Shown here in pieces: positions 46,293-53,492 of a stretch of DNA of 64,000 bases. This DNA is from an uncultured Gelidibacter sp. (GTDB lineage: Bacteria > Bacteroidota > Bacteroidia > Flavobacteriales > Flavobacteriaceae): contig NZ_CANMTE010000003.1 of NCBI RefSeq assembly GCF_947500795.1, positions 248,001 through 312,000 on the forward strand. Direction: 5' to 3'. Numbering within the stretch: the first letter of the stretch is position 1; the number at the start of each line of letters is the position of its first letter. Made by a program: the position numbers and the translations under genes. The notes beneath the pieces were generated by a model. The model was not told where the DNA came from. It saw only the letters and a list, made by a program, of their open reading frames with translations, and made no database searches.

Positions 46293-47732
46293 ATGAAGAT
46301 ACAGAACTACATCAACGGTCAATATTTACCTCCAGTCGCTGACGAATGGATAGATAATTATTGCCCTGCCGATGGCGAGGTTTACGGACACATCCCAAAC
46401 TCGTCAACTGAGGATGTAGAGAATGCCTATATCGCTGCAAAATCGGCGTTTCCGAGTTGGTCACAAACAACTTTGGAAGAACGCAGCAGAATCCTTATCA
46501 AAATCTCAGAACTCCTTGAAGCGAACTTACAACGCTTTGCCGAAGCTGAAAGCAAAGACAATGGGAAACCAATTTCGTTAGCAAAAGCTGTGGATATTCC
46601 GAGAGCGGCCAGTAATTTTCGATTTTTCGGGAATGCGATTACGCAATTCGGCAGTGAAAGTCACGAGAGTGTGGGCCAGGATGCTATTAATTATACCTTA
46701 CGTCAACCTATTGGAGTTGTGGGATGTATTTCGCCATGGAACCTCCCACTCTATCTTTTTACCTGGAAAATCGCTCCAGCCATAGCCGCTGGAAACTGCG
46801 TCGTTGCCAAACCAAGTGAAGTCACTCCTATGACTGCCTATTTATTGGGAGAGATTTGTACAGAAGCTGGATTGCCAAATGGCGTGTTAAACATTGTTCA
46901 CGGCTTAGGAACTACCGCAGGGCAAGCCATCATTGAGCATCCAGACATTAAAGCGATCAGTTTTACAGGCGGTACAGCCACTGGGGCGCATATCGCCAAA
47001 GTAGCGGCGCCAATGTTTAAGAAATTATCATTGGAATTGGGCGGCAAAAATCCGAACATCATTTTTGCTGACTCCGATTATGATGACATGCTTGAAACTA
47101 CAGTGCGCTCTTCATTTGCCAATCAAGGTCAGATTTGTTTGTGTGGCAGCAGGATTTTTGTGGAAGCGTCTATTTATGAGAAATTCAAGGACGATTTTGT
47201 CGCCAGAGTAAAAGCACTTAAAGTTGGTCATCCTTCAGAAGCAGAAACGAATATTGGCGCCTTGGTATCCAAAGCACATTTAGAAAAAGTTTTGAATTAT
47301 ATCGAAATTGCTAAATCAGAACAAGGAAACATACTTTGTGGCGGCAATAAAGTGACTATAAAAGATTACGAAAACGGCTATTATTTAGAGCCTACAGTTA
47401 TAGAAGTGACATCAAACGAATGTCGCGTTAATCAAGAAGAAATATTCGGCCCGGTAGTGACCATTATGCCATTTGAAACTGAAGATGACGTTTTAAGAAT
47501 GGCCAATGCAGTAAAATATGGCTTATCCGCAACACTCTGGACCAATGATTTAAAACGCACCATGCGAATGAGCAATCAACTACAAGCCGGAATCGTTTGG
47601 GTAAATACTTGGATGATGCGCGATTTACGCACCCCTTTTGGAGGGATAAAAGCATCCGGAGTTGGCCGAGAAGGCGGATTTGAAGCCTTGCGATTTTTTA
47701 CGGAAGCGAAGAATGTTTGTATAAAATATTGA
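46293..47732 (+). CDS. 2-aminomuconic 6-semialdehyde dehydrogenase
   Basis: NAD-dependent aldehyde dehydrogenase of 479 residues from the ATG at 46293 (MKIQNYINGQYLPP); a TTG five codons earlier opens the longest frame. Catalytic elements: the oxyanion Asn in SPWNLPLYLF, general-base Glu in LELGGKNPNI, nucleophile Cys in NQGQICLCGSR, and EIFGPVV. The sequence MMRDLRTPFGGIKASGVGREGG is characteristic of hydroxymuconic/aminomuconic semialdehyde dehydrogenases (AmnC/NbaE). Position between deaminase and the ACMS genes supports this substrate. The gene is enclosed by an inverted 18-base purine repeat. Confidence 0.9.
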   Translation: MKIQNYINGQYLPPVADEWIDNYCPADGEVYGHIPNSSTEDVENAYIAAKSAFPSWSQTTLEERSRILIKISELLEANLQRFAEAESKDNGKPISLAKAVDIPRAASNFRFFGNAITQFGSESHESVGQDAINYTLRQPIGVVGCISPWNLPLYLFTWKIAPAIAAGNCVVAKPSEVTPMTAYLLGEICTEAGLPNGVLNIVHGLGTTAGQAIIEHPDIKAISFTGGTATGAHIAKVAAPMFKKLSLELGGKNPNIIFADSDYDDMLETTVRSSFANQGQICLCGSRIFVEASIYEKFKDDFVARVKALKVGHPSEAETNIGALVSKAHLEKVLNYIEIAKSEQGNILCGGNKVTIKDYENGYYLEPTVIEVTSNECRVNQEEIFGPVVTIMPFETEDDVLRMANAVKYGLSATLWTNDLKRTMRMSNQLQAGIVWVNTWMMRDLRTPFGGIKASGVGREGGFEALRFFTEAKNVCIKY

Positions 47733-47735
47733 GAA

Positions 47736-47770
47736 GAATATAGAATAGAGAACAGAGAACAGAGAATTTA
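47736..47770 (+). repeat. degenerate heptamer tract after the aldehyde dehydrogenase gene
   Basis: Five seven-base units GAATATA, GAATAGA, GAACAGA, GAACAGA, GAATTTA, related to the perfect (GAATAGA)6 tract at 46215-46256. Confidence 0.8.
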
Positions 47771-47788
47771 TTTAAACCATAATAAGAG

Positions 47789-47806
47789 TCTCTTTTCTCT
47801 TCTCTC
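47789..47806 (-). repeat. purine-rich inverted repeat, right copy
   Basis: TCTCTTTTCTCTTCTCTC, the exact reverse complement of 46255-46272. Together the copies flank the aldehyde dehydrogenase gene. Confidence 0.9.
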
Positions 47807-47846
47807 TTTTCTCACATCTAATAAAATAGATTAACCTTAAAAAAGA

Positions 47847-47863
47847 TCCCTGCTTTCGCGGGA
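47847..47863. repeat. REP-like palindrome directly before the SDR gene
   Basis: TCCCTGC-TTT-CGCGGGA (one G-T pair) ends five bases before the ATG at 47869. Related to the copies before kmo and the ACMSD gene. Confidence 0.7.
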
Positions 47864-47868
47864 ATACT

Positions 47869-48651
47869 ATGGATTTAAAACTAAACAATAAATACGCATT
47901 AGTCTGCGGGAGCACCGCAGGAATAGGAAAAGCAGCAGCAATTTCATTGGCAGCTGAAGGCGCGAAGGTGACGTTGGTGGCGCGAAATGAGGAGAAATTG
48001 AAGCACACTATTTCAAAGCTTAACAATCCTGAAAATCACAGCTATATTGTGGCCGACTTTTCTAAACCTGAGGAGTTGGAGCGCAAAGTATCTGAGTTCA
48101 TTTCTGAAAATCATGGGTTCCACATCTTATTAAATAATACTGGTGGTCCTGCAGGAGGACCTATATTTTCGGCGAAATTGGAAGAGTTTGGAAATGCCTT
48201 TACCCAACATTTAAAATGTAATCACGTTTTGGTGCAAGCTGTCGTGCCTTTTATGAAAGAACAAAACTACGGGCGTATTATCAATATTATTTCTACTTCT
48301 GTGAAGCAGCCGTTGGATGGTCTGGGAGTTAGCAACACTATTCGTGGGGCCGTTGCCAATTGGAGTAAAACTTTAGCCAATGAACTTGGTCAATTTGGAA
48401 TTACCGTAAATAACGTACTTCCTGGTGCTACCGAAACGGAACGTTTAACGGATATTATCAAAAATAAATCGGAAAAATCTGGTCAGACGGAAGAAGAAGC
48501 TGCCAATGCCATGAAAAATACGGTGCCTGCCAAACGTTTTGCGCAACCAGAAGAGTTGGCGTATGCGGTGACGTTTTTGGCAAGTGAAAAAGCGGGATAT
48601 ATCAACGGCGTTAACCTGCCTGTTGATGGTGGCCGCACCAAATCGTTATAA
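47869..48651 (+). CDS. SDR-family oxidoreductase with altered catalytic motif
   Basis: Short-chain dehydrogenase/reductase of 260 residues. Cofactor motif LVCGSTAGIGKAAA (TGxxxGIG variant) and ADFSKPEE are normal, and NNTGG replaces NNAG. The YxxxK pair is absent: at the aligned place the sequence is S155-N-T-I-R159, so Tyr becomes Ser and Lys becomes Arg. The C-terminus (SEKAGYINGVNLPVDGG) is typical. Similar SDRs without Tyr/Lys occur in a known subfamily of unknown reaction. No step of the aminomuconate route calls for an SDR, so its role is open; it may act on a side product or have lost dehydrogenase activity. Confidence 0.88.
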   Translation: MDLKLNNKYALVCGSTAGIGKAAAISLAAEGAKVTLVARNEEKLKHTISKLNNPENHSYIVADFSKPEELERKVSEFISENHGFHILLNNTGGPAGGPIFSAKLEEFGNAFTQHLKCNHVLVQAVVPFMKEQNYGRIINIISTSVKQPLDGLGVSNTIRGAVANWSKTLANELGQFGITVNNVLPGATETERLTDIIKNKSEKSGQTEEEAANAMKNTVPAKRFAQPEELAYAVTFLASEKAGYINGVNLPVDGGRTKSL

Positions 48652-48724
48652 AATCAGGATAAAATAAGCATGAACAATGTCTTTTTGTTCTGCGGTATTA
48701 TACTTAATTTTAAGATCGAAATCT

Positions 48725-48783
48725 GCGTTAAGGATGGAGGTCCCGAAAACTATCGGCAGACAGGTCTGACGTTCCTTTAACGC
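48725..48783 (+). other. structured leader element upstream of the dioxygenase gene
   Basis: An outer stem GCGTTAAGGA (48725-48734) with TCCTTTAACGC (48773-48783, one bulged T) encloses two hairpins: CCGA-AAACTA-TCGG (48743-48756) and CAGAC-AG-GTCTG (48757-48768). The result is a three-way-junction fold 15 bases before the ATG. It may be a structured repeat or a cis-regulatory RNA; no known riboswitch class is recognised. Confidence 0.45.
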
Positions 48784-48798
48784 CAAAAAACTAAAACC

Positions 48799-49332
48799 AT
48801 GAGCAAATTAGTTTCTCCTATAAATTTCAAGGAATGGATTGAAGAAAACAGACATCTTCTAAAACCACCAGTTGGTAATAAAGTGGTCTGGAAAGATGGC
48901 GATTTTATTGTGATGGTCGTTGGTGGGCCGAACAATAGAAAGGATTATCATTACAACGAAACCCCGGAATTCTTCTATCAAGTGGAAGGTGATATGGTTT
49001 TAAAAATTATTGATAACGGCACGCCTAAAGATGTTCATATTAGAGAAGGTGATATTTATTTATTGCCACCTAAAGTACCTCATTCCCCACAACGCGAAGC
49101 CAATACTGTTGGATTGGTTATCGAATATAAACGTCCAGAAGGTATGCGCGACGCCTTGCTATGGTTTTGTGAAAATTGCACAACAAAACTCTATGAAGAA
49201 GACTTTACGGTTGAAAATATTGAAACTGATATGCCTAAAATTTTCGACAAATATTACAATGATAAGGACAAACGCAAATGTCCGAATTGTGGGGAATTGA
49301 TGGAACCGCCTACAAAGGTCAAGATTGAATAA
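48799..49332 (+). CDS. nbaC: 3-hydroxyanthranilate 3,4-dioxygenase
   Basis: Fe(II) ring-cleaving dioxygenase, 177 residues, that opens 3-hydroxyanthranilate to 2-amino-3-carboxymuconate semialdehyde (ACMS). A cupin core carries the 2-His-1-Glu iron ligands H51, E57 and H95 (DYHYNETPEFFYQ, VPHSPQR) and the substrate arginine R47. The C-terminal rubredoxin-like iron site of the bacterial form is intact: C124 and C127 (FCENC), C161 and C164 (CPNCG). The neighbour is the ACMS decarboxylase gene. A structured element lies just upstream. Confidence 0.96.
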   Translation: MSKLVSPINFKEWIEENRHLLKPPVGNKVVWKDGDFIVMVVGGPNNRKDYHYNETPEFFYQVEGDMVLKIIDNGTPKDVHIREGDIYLLPPKVPHSPQREANTVGLVIEYKRPEGMRDALLWFCENCTTKLYEEDFTVENIETDMPKIFDKYYNDKDKRKCPNCGELMEPPTKVKIE

Positions 49333-49422
49333 TGACATTATCGTAACGGTATCGCAGACTAAATCAGATTTGAAGGACCTCATCCCAAAGTTCTTTTTAA
49401 CAATTGATAATAAAAAATAAGA

Positions 49423-49440
49423 TTCCCGCTGTCGTGGGAA
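49423..49440. repeat. REP-like palindrome directly before the ACMSD gene
   Basis: TTCCCGC-TGTC-GTGGGAA (one G-T pair) ends six bases before the ATG at 49447, matching the placement of the palindromes before kmo and the SDR gene. Confidence 0.7.
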
Positions 49441-49446
49441 ATACAT

Positions 49447-50535
49447 ATGGAAAAACGTAAACTACGCATCAACGGACACTCACATTTATTGCCTTACCCT
49501 GAGGAAATCCCTCAATTTATGAAGGACAAAGGTATTTTTTGGGTTGATAAAGACCGAAAATTCATGCTTCAAAAAGATTGGAGCCGTCCAGTAACGGATT
49601 CAAGTTTCTTTTTAGATGAAAAATTGGCGTGGATGGAACGTTTCAAAATCGACCATGCGGTGGTATTAAATCTGTCGCAACTGTACGGTAATGGATTGCG
49701 AGTGGAAGAAATGAAGCAAGCCTTACGATTTCAAAATGATTTTAATGCGAAAATCCAACGTGAAAATCCGAGTAAATTTACTTCCGGATTTGTAGTGCAC
49801 CCAGGTTTTGTACGTGGCGCCATGTGGGAAATGGAACGCTGTGTAGAAGAATTGGGCATGCAACTCCTGTGTTTGCCTACGCATTATATGGACACCATTG
49901 GTACTTGGCGTTGTATATTTGATGAAGAAAATGAGCCGCTTTTTGAGTTGGCGAGTAAATATAATTTGGCTGTTGAAATTCACCCGTATGATGGTGAGAA
50001 ATTCATCAAGCTAGAAAATACTTCATGGCGATTCCACTTGATTTGGATGTTGGCGCAATGCGCTGACGCCTATCATTTCTTGACGCTAAATGGCTATCAA
50101 GACAAATTCCCAAATATGCGTACCTGTTTCGCGCACGGTGGGCAATTGGCACAAATCAATTTAGGCCGTCGTATACAAGGTTTTGACGGTAGGCCCGATT
50201 TATTTGAAGGCAAGAGTCACCCGAGAAAAGCTGTAGGTCATAAAAATATATTCTTTGACACTTTAGTACATGATACCGGAGGTTTGCAATTACTGATTAA
50301 AAACCAAGGTTCAAAACAAGTACTTATGGGCTTGGATGATCCGTATCCGTTGGGTGAAATGGAAAGCGCGCAACAATCGTCCTACCCAGGCAAAATTTTA
50401 GATTTGGCGATGGAAAGAGAAATTATTACTGCCGATGAGCACGATGCCATTTGGGAAGACAACGTTATCAGATGGTTGTGCGGTGATGATGAGGCTGCCA
50501 AACAAAAATTGATCAATAGAATTTTAGGGAATTAA
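49447..50535 (+). CDS. nbaD: 2-amino-3-carboxymuconate-6-semialdehyde decarboxylase (ACMSD)
   Basis: Zinc-dependent amidohydrolase-fold decarboxylase, 362 residues. Metal ligands: H11 and H13 (NGHSHLLP), H179 (VEIHPYD), H230 (CFAHGGQ, catalytic position) and D297 (GLDDPYPLGE). Substrate-side features include GFVVHPG and QGFDGRPDLF. The enzyme turns ACMS into 2-aminomuconate semialdehyde, sending the flux away from quinolinate and NAD towards degradation. It is the last clear gene of the cluster; the next gene begins after a 149-base spacer. Confidence 0.95.
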   Translation: MEKRKLRINGHSHLLPYPEEIPQFMKDKGIFWVDKDRKFMLQKDWSRPVTDSSFFLDEKLAWMERFKIDHAVVLNLSQLYGNGLRVEEMKQALRFQNDFNAKIQRENPSKFTSGFVVHPGFVRGAMWEMERCVEELGMQLLCLPTHYMDTIGTWRCIFDEENEPLFELASKYNLAVEIHPYDGEKFIKLENTSWRFHLIWMLAQCADAYHFLTLNGYQDKFPNMRTCFAHGGQLAQINLGRRIQGFDGRPDLFEGKSHPRKAVGHKNIFFDTLVHDTGGLQLLIKNQGSKQVLMGLDDPYPLGEMESAQQSSYPGKILDLAMEREIITADEHDAIWEDNVIRWLCGDDEAAKQKLINRILGN

Positions 50536-50684
50536 AAAGAACTAAAATTCCTCTTATAAAAACCTAAGCACCAGATTGGGTTCTCCTATGTTGTGAGAAA
50601 TCTTCAATTGTTGCTTTTCAATTCAAAAACACTAAAAAACCAATCAATCTATACAATCGGGATTGCATATTTAAAACCAATATC

Positions 50685-51326
50685 ATGAATTTTTTATCTG
50701 AAACTTTAGAAAAATATGTCACTGATCATTCTGAAGACGAACCAGAATTATTGCAACAACTGACTCGAGAAACATATCAAAAAATTCTGCAACCACGTAT
50801 GCTCAGCGGACATTATCAAGGTCGGGTTTTGAGCATGATTTCAAAATTAGTGAATCCTAAAACTGTCTTAGAAATTGGGACTTACACCGGTTATTCGGCA
50901 TTGTGTTTAGCTGAAGGTCTTCAAAAAGATGGTGTTTTACACACCATTGATATCAATGAAGAACTCGTCGGTTTTCAGCGCAAGTATTTTGATAAATCTG
51001 ATTATGGAACTCAAATTCAGCAGCATTTAGGTGATGCAATAGACATTATTCCGAAGTTGAACACCACATTTGATTTGGTTTTTATAGATGCTGACAAGGA
51101 AAATTACGCCAACTACTTTCACATGGTGATTGATATGTTGAATCCTGGAGGGATTATCTTATCAGACAACGTACTTTGGAGCGGAAAGGTCATAGAGCCT
51201 TTAAAGAAGGATGATGTGTCTACAGAAGCTTTAATTAAGTACAACAAATTGCTTAAAGACGATGCCCGTGTGGAAACCCTCTTGTTACCTATTCGTGATG
51301 GATTGACGGTCTCTCGAAAGAAATAG
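50685..51326 (+). CDS. O-methyltransferase, family 3 (SAM-dependent)
   Basis: Class I methyltransferase of 213 residues related to catechol/caffeoyl-CoA O-methyltransferases. Motif I VLEIGTYTGYSALCLAEGL, the acidic metal-ligand region FIDADKENYANY and LSDNVLWSGKV are conserved. Such enzymes methylate vicinal hydroxyl groups with a divalent metal. The gene follows the kynurenine cluster on the same strand, but a role in it is not evident. The substrate is unknown. Confidence 0.92.
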   Translation: MNFLSETLEKYVTDHSEDEPELLQQLTRETYQKILQPRMLSGHYQGRVLSMISKLVNPKTVLEIGTYTGYSALCLAEGLQKDGVLHTIDINEELVGFQRKYFDKSDYGTQIQQHLGDAIDIIPKLNTTFDLVFIDADKENYANYFHMVIDMLNPGGIILSDNVLWSGKVIEPLKKDDVSTEALIKYNKLLKDDARVETLLLPIRDGLTVSRKK

Positions 51327-51367
51327 AATTTTTATGCTTAGAATATCTAACGCGGCATTGTCATTTT

Positions 51368-51496
51368 TTTAAAGACAACTTCGATAGAATGGAATATCAA
51401 ATAAAATGTCAGTTTGAGAACGTTTTCGACAGCGCTCAAACTGACATTTGCTTTTATAATCATAATGCCTGCGCTCAAACTGACATTGTCTTTAAA
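51368..51496. repeat. REP/BIME-like palindromic element between convergent genes
   Basis: Outer inverted arms TTTAAAGACAA (51368-51378) and TTGTCTTTAAA (51486-51496) enclose a 15-base perfect stem AAATGTCAGTTTGAG (51404-51418) with CTCAAACTGACATTT (51435-51449), and a second copy of GCGCTCAAACTGACATT (51432-51448 and 51471-51487). It resembles palindromes of the TGTCAGTTTGAGCG type scattered in flavobacterial genomes and may terminate both neighbours. Confidence 0.75.
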
Positions 51497-51498
51497 TC

Positions 51499-53004
51499 TT
51501 ATTGCACTGCTTTCAAAGCATCAATATTACCATAGCCAAAATCACTACTTCTATTTGGATAAAAAGCTGAAGATTGTTTTAACCTATTCAACACCTGTTC
51601 TCTTGACCAATTAGGATATTTTGACCACACCAAGGCAGCAATGCCTGCAGTAGTCGCAGTAGCAACTGAAGATCCACCGGTATAATTACGAGTCCCATTA
51701 TAGAATCCTAAAACAGGTGGCGATTTAGAAGTGTCATTATCTCCTTCCATAATTATGGTAAAATCAATTTTACTTCCGCTGTGACAAGTTTCACAACGCT
51801 CATAATTAGCTCCATCATCTACACCTGTTACGGCTACGGCTTCATCCATAGACGCTGGGAAAATTACCCCAAAGCCATTCGTGAAACTTGTAGAGGTTCC
51901 TCCTGCGGCAAAAATCAATTTGTTTTTGCTGTAGGCATATTTCACGGCATCCTTAATATTTCCAATGGACCATACATAACCAATGGACATGGAGATAATT
52001 TTTACATCACTCCTACGTCCTAATTGTGTCAATGCATCTGAAACACCCTTTCGCTCATGATAGTCATTCAATAACACATCTTCTGTAGCTCTATATGCCA
52101 CTAAATTTGAATTATAAGCTACACCAACTGGCATTCCGTTATCATTACGAGGTGACGCCATAGCAGAGGCCATTGCTGTACCATGACCACATTTATCGTG
52201 TGGACCATCATAATTGCTCGACCACCACCAACCTGAGTCGATAAACGTGCCATATTTTTGTACTGTACGTCCTGACGAATAGCCATCATTAAATCCTGAA
52301 GCGTTTAATAAGGATTGAGATTCCGAAACGCCAGTATCAATTAATCCAATGGTCACTCCTGCTCCCGTACTGACATTCCAAGCTTGCGGAATGTTATGTT
52401 TGCTAAAGTTCCATGAAACTTGAGCGTTATTAGGTGCTATAGTAGTGTAGTGTGCTGGATTTATCGTTGCGGAATTGTCATTACATCCCGAACTTGAACG
52501 GAAACTTTCCTTACCCTTGTAATGATTGTAACCATTAGGCTCTAAATATCTAACGTATTTATGCTTACGGAGTTCAATTATGGTGTTGATATTCTCTATA
52601 CCAACGTCAACAACATTGATAATTTCATGAGAAACCGTTTTCAATTCTGCCACTTTCGCATTCTCTTGTTGGGCAACTACGATCAAAACTTCATCTTTTT
52701 TGGAGATAATCTGTTTATTCTCGCCTTCCGAAAAACTTTCGCCTTTTTCCCCATAACCAATAGTCAGGATATTATCTCCATGAATTACGGCGCTCCATAG
52801 AAAATGTGGATCTACTTTACTCCAGTCAAAATCGCCGGTCGCGTTTATCGTTGCCGTAATTTTGTCATTGATTTGATCAATAGTCAGCGGATTCTCGGGA
52901 TAAACAAGCTGAGTTTTTTCTTCTTCAAAATGTGTCTCTTCTTTAGAACAAGAAACCATAATGATCATTAGAATGAATAAAGCCTTAAGGTGAAGTTTTT
53001 TCAT
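51499..53004 (-). CDS. S8-family (subtilisin-like) serine peptidase, lipoprotein
   Basis: Cell-surface protease of 501 residues: lipoprotein signal (IMVSC, Cys19), a propeptide-like region (about 30-155), and the subtilase domain with Asp223 (IGLIDTGV), His274 (CGHGTAMAS) and Ser446 (GGSSVATAT). The oxyanion-hole Asn of AAGN is Gly369 here (FAAGGTSTS). Cysteines occur in pairs (CNDNS, CETC). It belongs to the large S8 group of secreted Bacteroidota peptidases. Activity is likely because the triad is complete, but the missing Asn may lower it. Confidence 0.92.
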   Translation of the reverse strand: MKKLHLKALFILMIIMVSCSKEETHFEEEKTQLVYPENPLTIDQINDKITATINATGDFDWSKVDPHFLWSAVIHGDNILTIGYGEKGESFSEGENKQIISKKDEVLIVVAQQENAKVAELKTVSHEIINVVDVGIENINTIIELRKHKYVRYLEPNGYNHYKGKESFRSSSGCNDNSATINPAHYTTIAPNNAQVSWNFSKHNIPQAWNVSTGAGVTIGLIDTGVSESQSLLNASGFNDGYSSGRTVQKYGTFIDSGWWWSSNYDGPHDKCGHGTAMASAMASPRNDNGMPVGVAYNSNLVAYRATEDVLLNDYHERKGVSDALTQLGRRSDVKIISMSIGYVWSIGNIKDAVKYAYSKNKLIFAAGGTSTSFTNGFGVIFPASMDEAVAVTGVDDGANYERCETCHSGSKIDFTIIMEGDNDTSKSPPVLGFYNGTRNYTGGSSVATATTAGIAALVWSKYPNWSREQVLNRLKQSSAFYPNRSSDFGYGNIDALKAVQ

Positions 53005-53118
53005 GCGAAAATTATTTAGAAGTTAATAATATTCTAAATATATTCAATTATCACAATGAAAAGGTGGTGAATTTTAGTTTTTTAATAAAAATGTATAAAA
53101 ATTTTTATCAAAAACGTA

Positions 53119-53409
53119 TTACATCTTACGTTTAATAGAACCTACAGTGTCCTCGACCTCATCTTTTACCTTCTGAATGTCTTCAGTGATAGATTTGGTG
53201 TACTCTGTGGTATTGATACCGCTCTTTTCGGTAGTTTTGGTAATCTCCGACTTAAGATCATTGGTAGCGTCTCTGAGCGTACGCATGCCTTTACCCATTC
53301 CTTTGGCAATGTCTGGCACTTTATCTGCACCAAAAACCATCACCACTATAAATAGGATGAACATGACCTCTGTGGTCCCGATAAATAAAAATGTTGAGTG
53401 TAGTATCAC
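53119..53409 (-). CDS. tatA: Sec-independent protein translocase subunit TatA/E
   Basis: Small Tat subunit of 96 residues: an N-terminal membrane helix (about 8-26, LFIGTTEVMFILFIVVMVFG), the FG hinge with GADKVPDIAKGMGKGMRT, then an amphipathic helix and a charged tail (about 35-96) with EDIQKVKDEVEDTV. Forms the pore of the twin-arginine pathway. TatB/TatC genes are not adjacent. It lies between the subtilase and the M1 peptidase genes; a terminator separates it from the latter. Confidence 0.93.
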   Translation of the reverse strand: MILHSTFLFIGTTEVMFILFIVVMVFGADKVPDIAKGMGKGMRTLRDATNDLKSEITKTTEKSGINTTEYTKSITEDIQKVKDEVEDTVGSIKRKM

Positions 53410-53445
53410 AATGCAAATATAGTGAGTTGTTTTGAATACAATAAA

Positions 53446-53477
53446 AAAGCCGACTGTTAAATTAGTCGGCCTTTTTA
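53446..53477 (-). terminator. terminator of the M1 peptidase gene
   Basis: GCCGACT (53449-53455) with AGTCGGC (53464-53470), an eight-base loop and, on the minus strand, a T-run after the stem. It ends the operon running from about 58.0 to 53.5 kb and lies upstream of tatA. Confidence 0.85.
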
Positions 53478-53492
53478 GTTAAAGTTTCAAAA

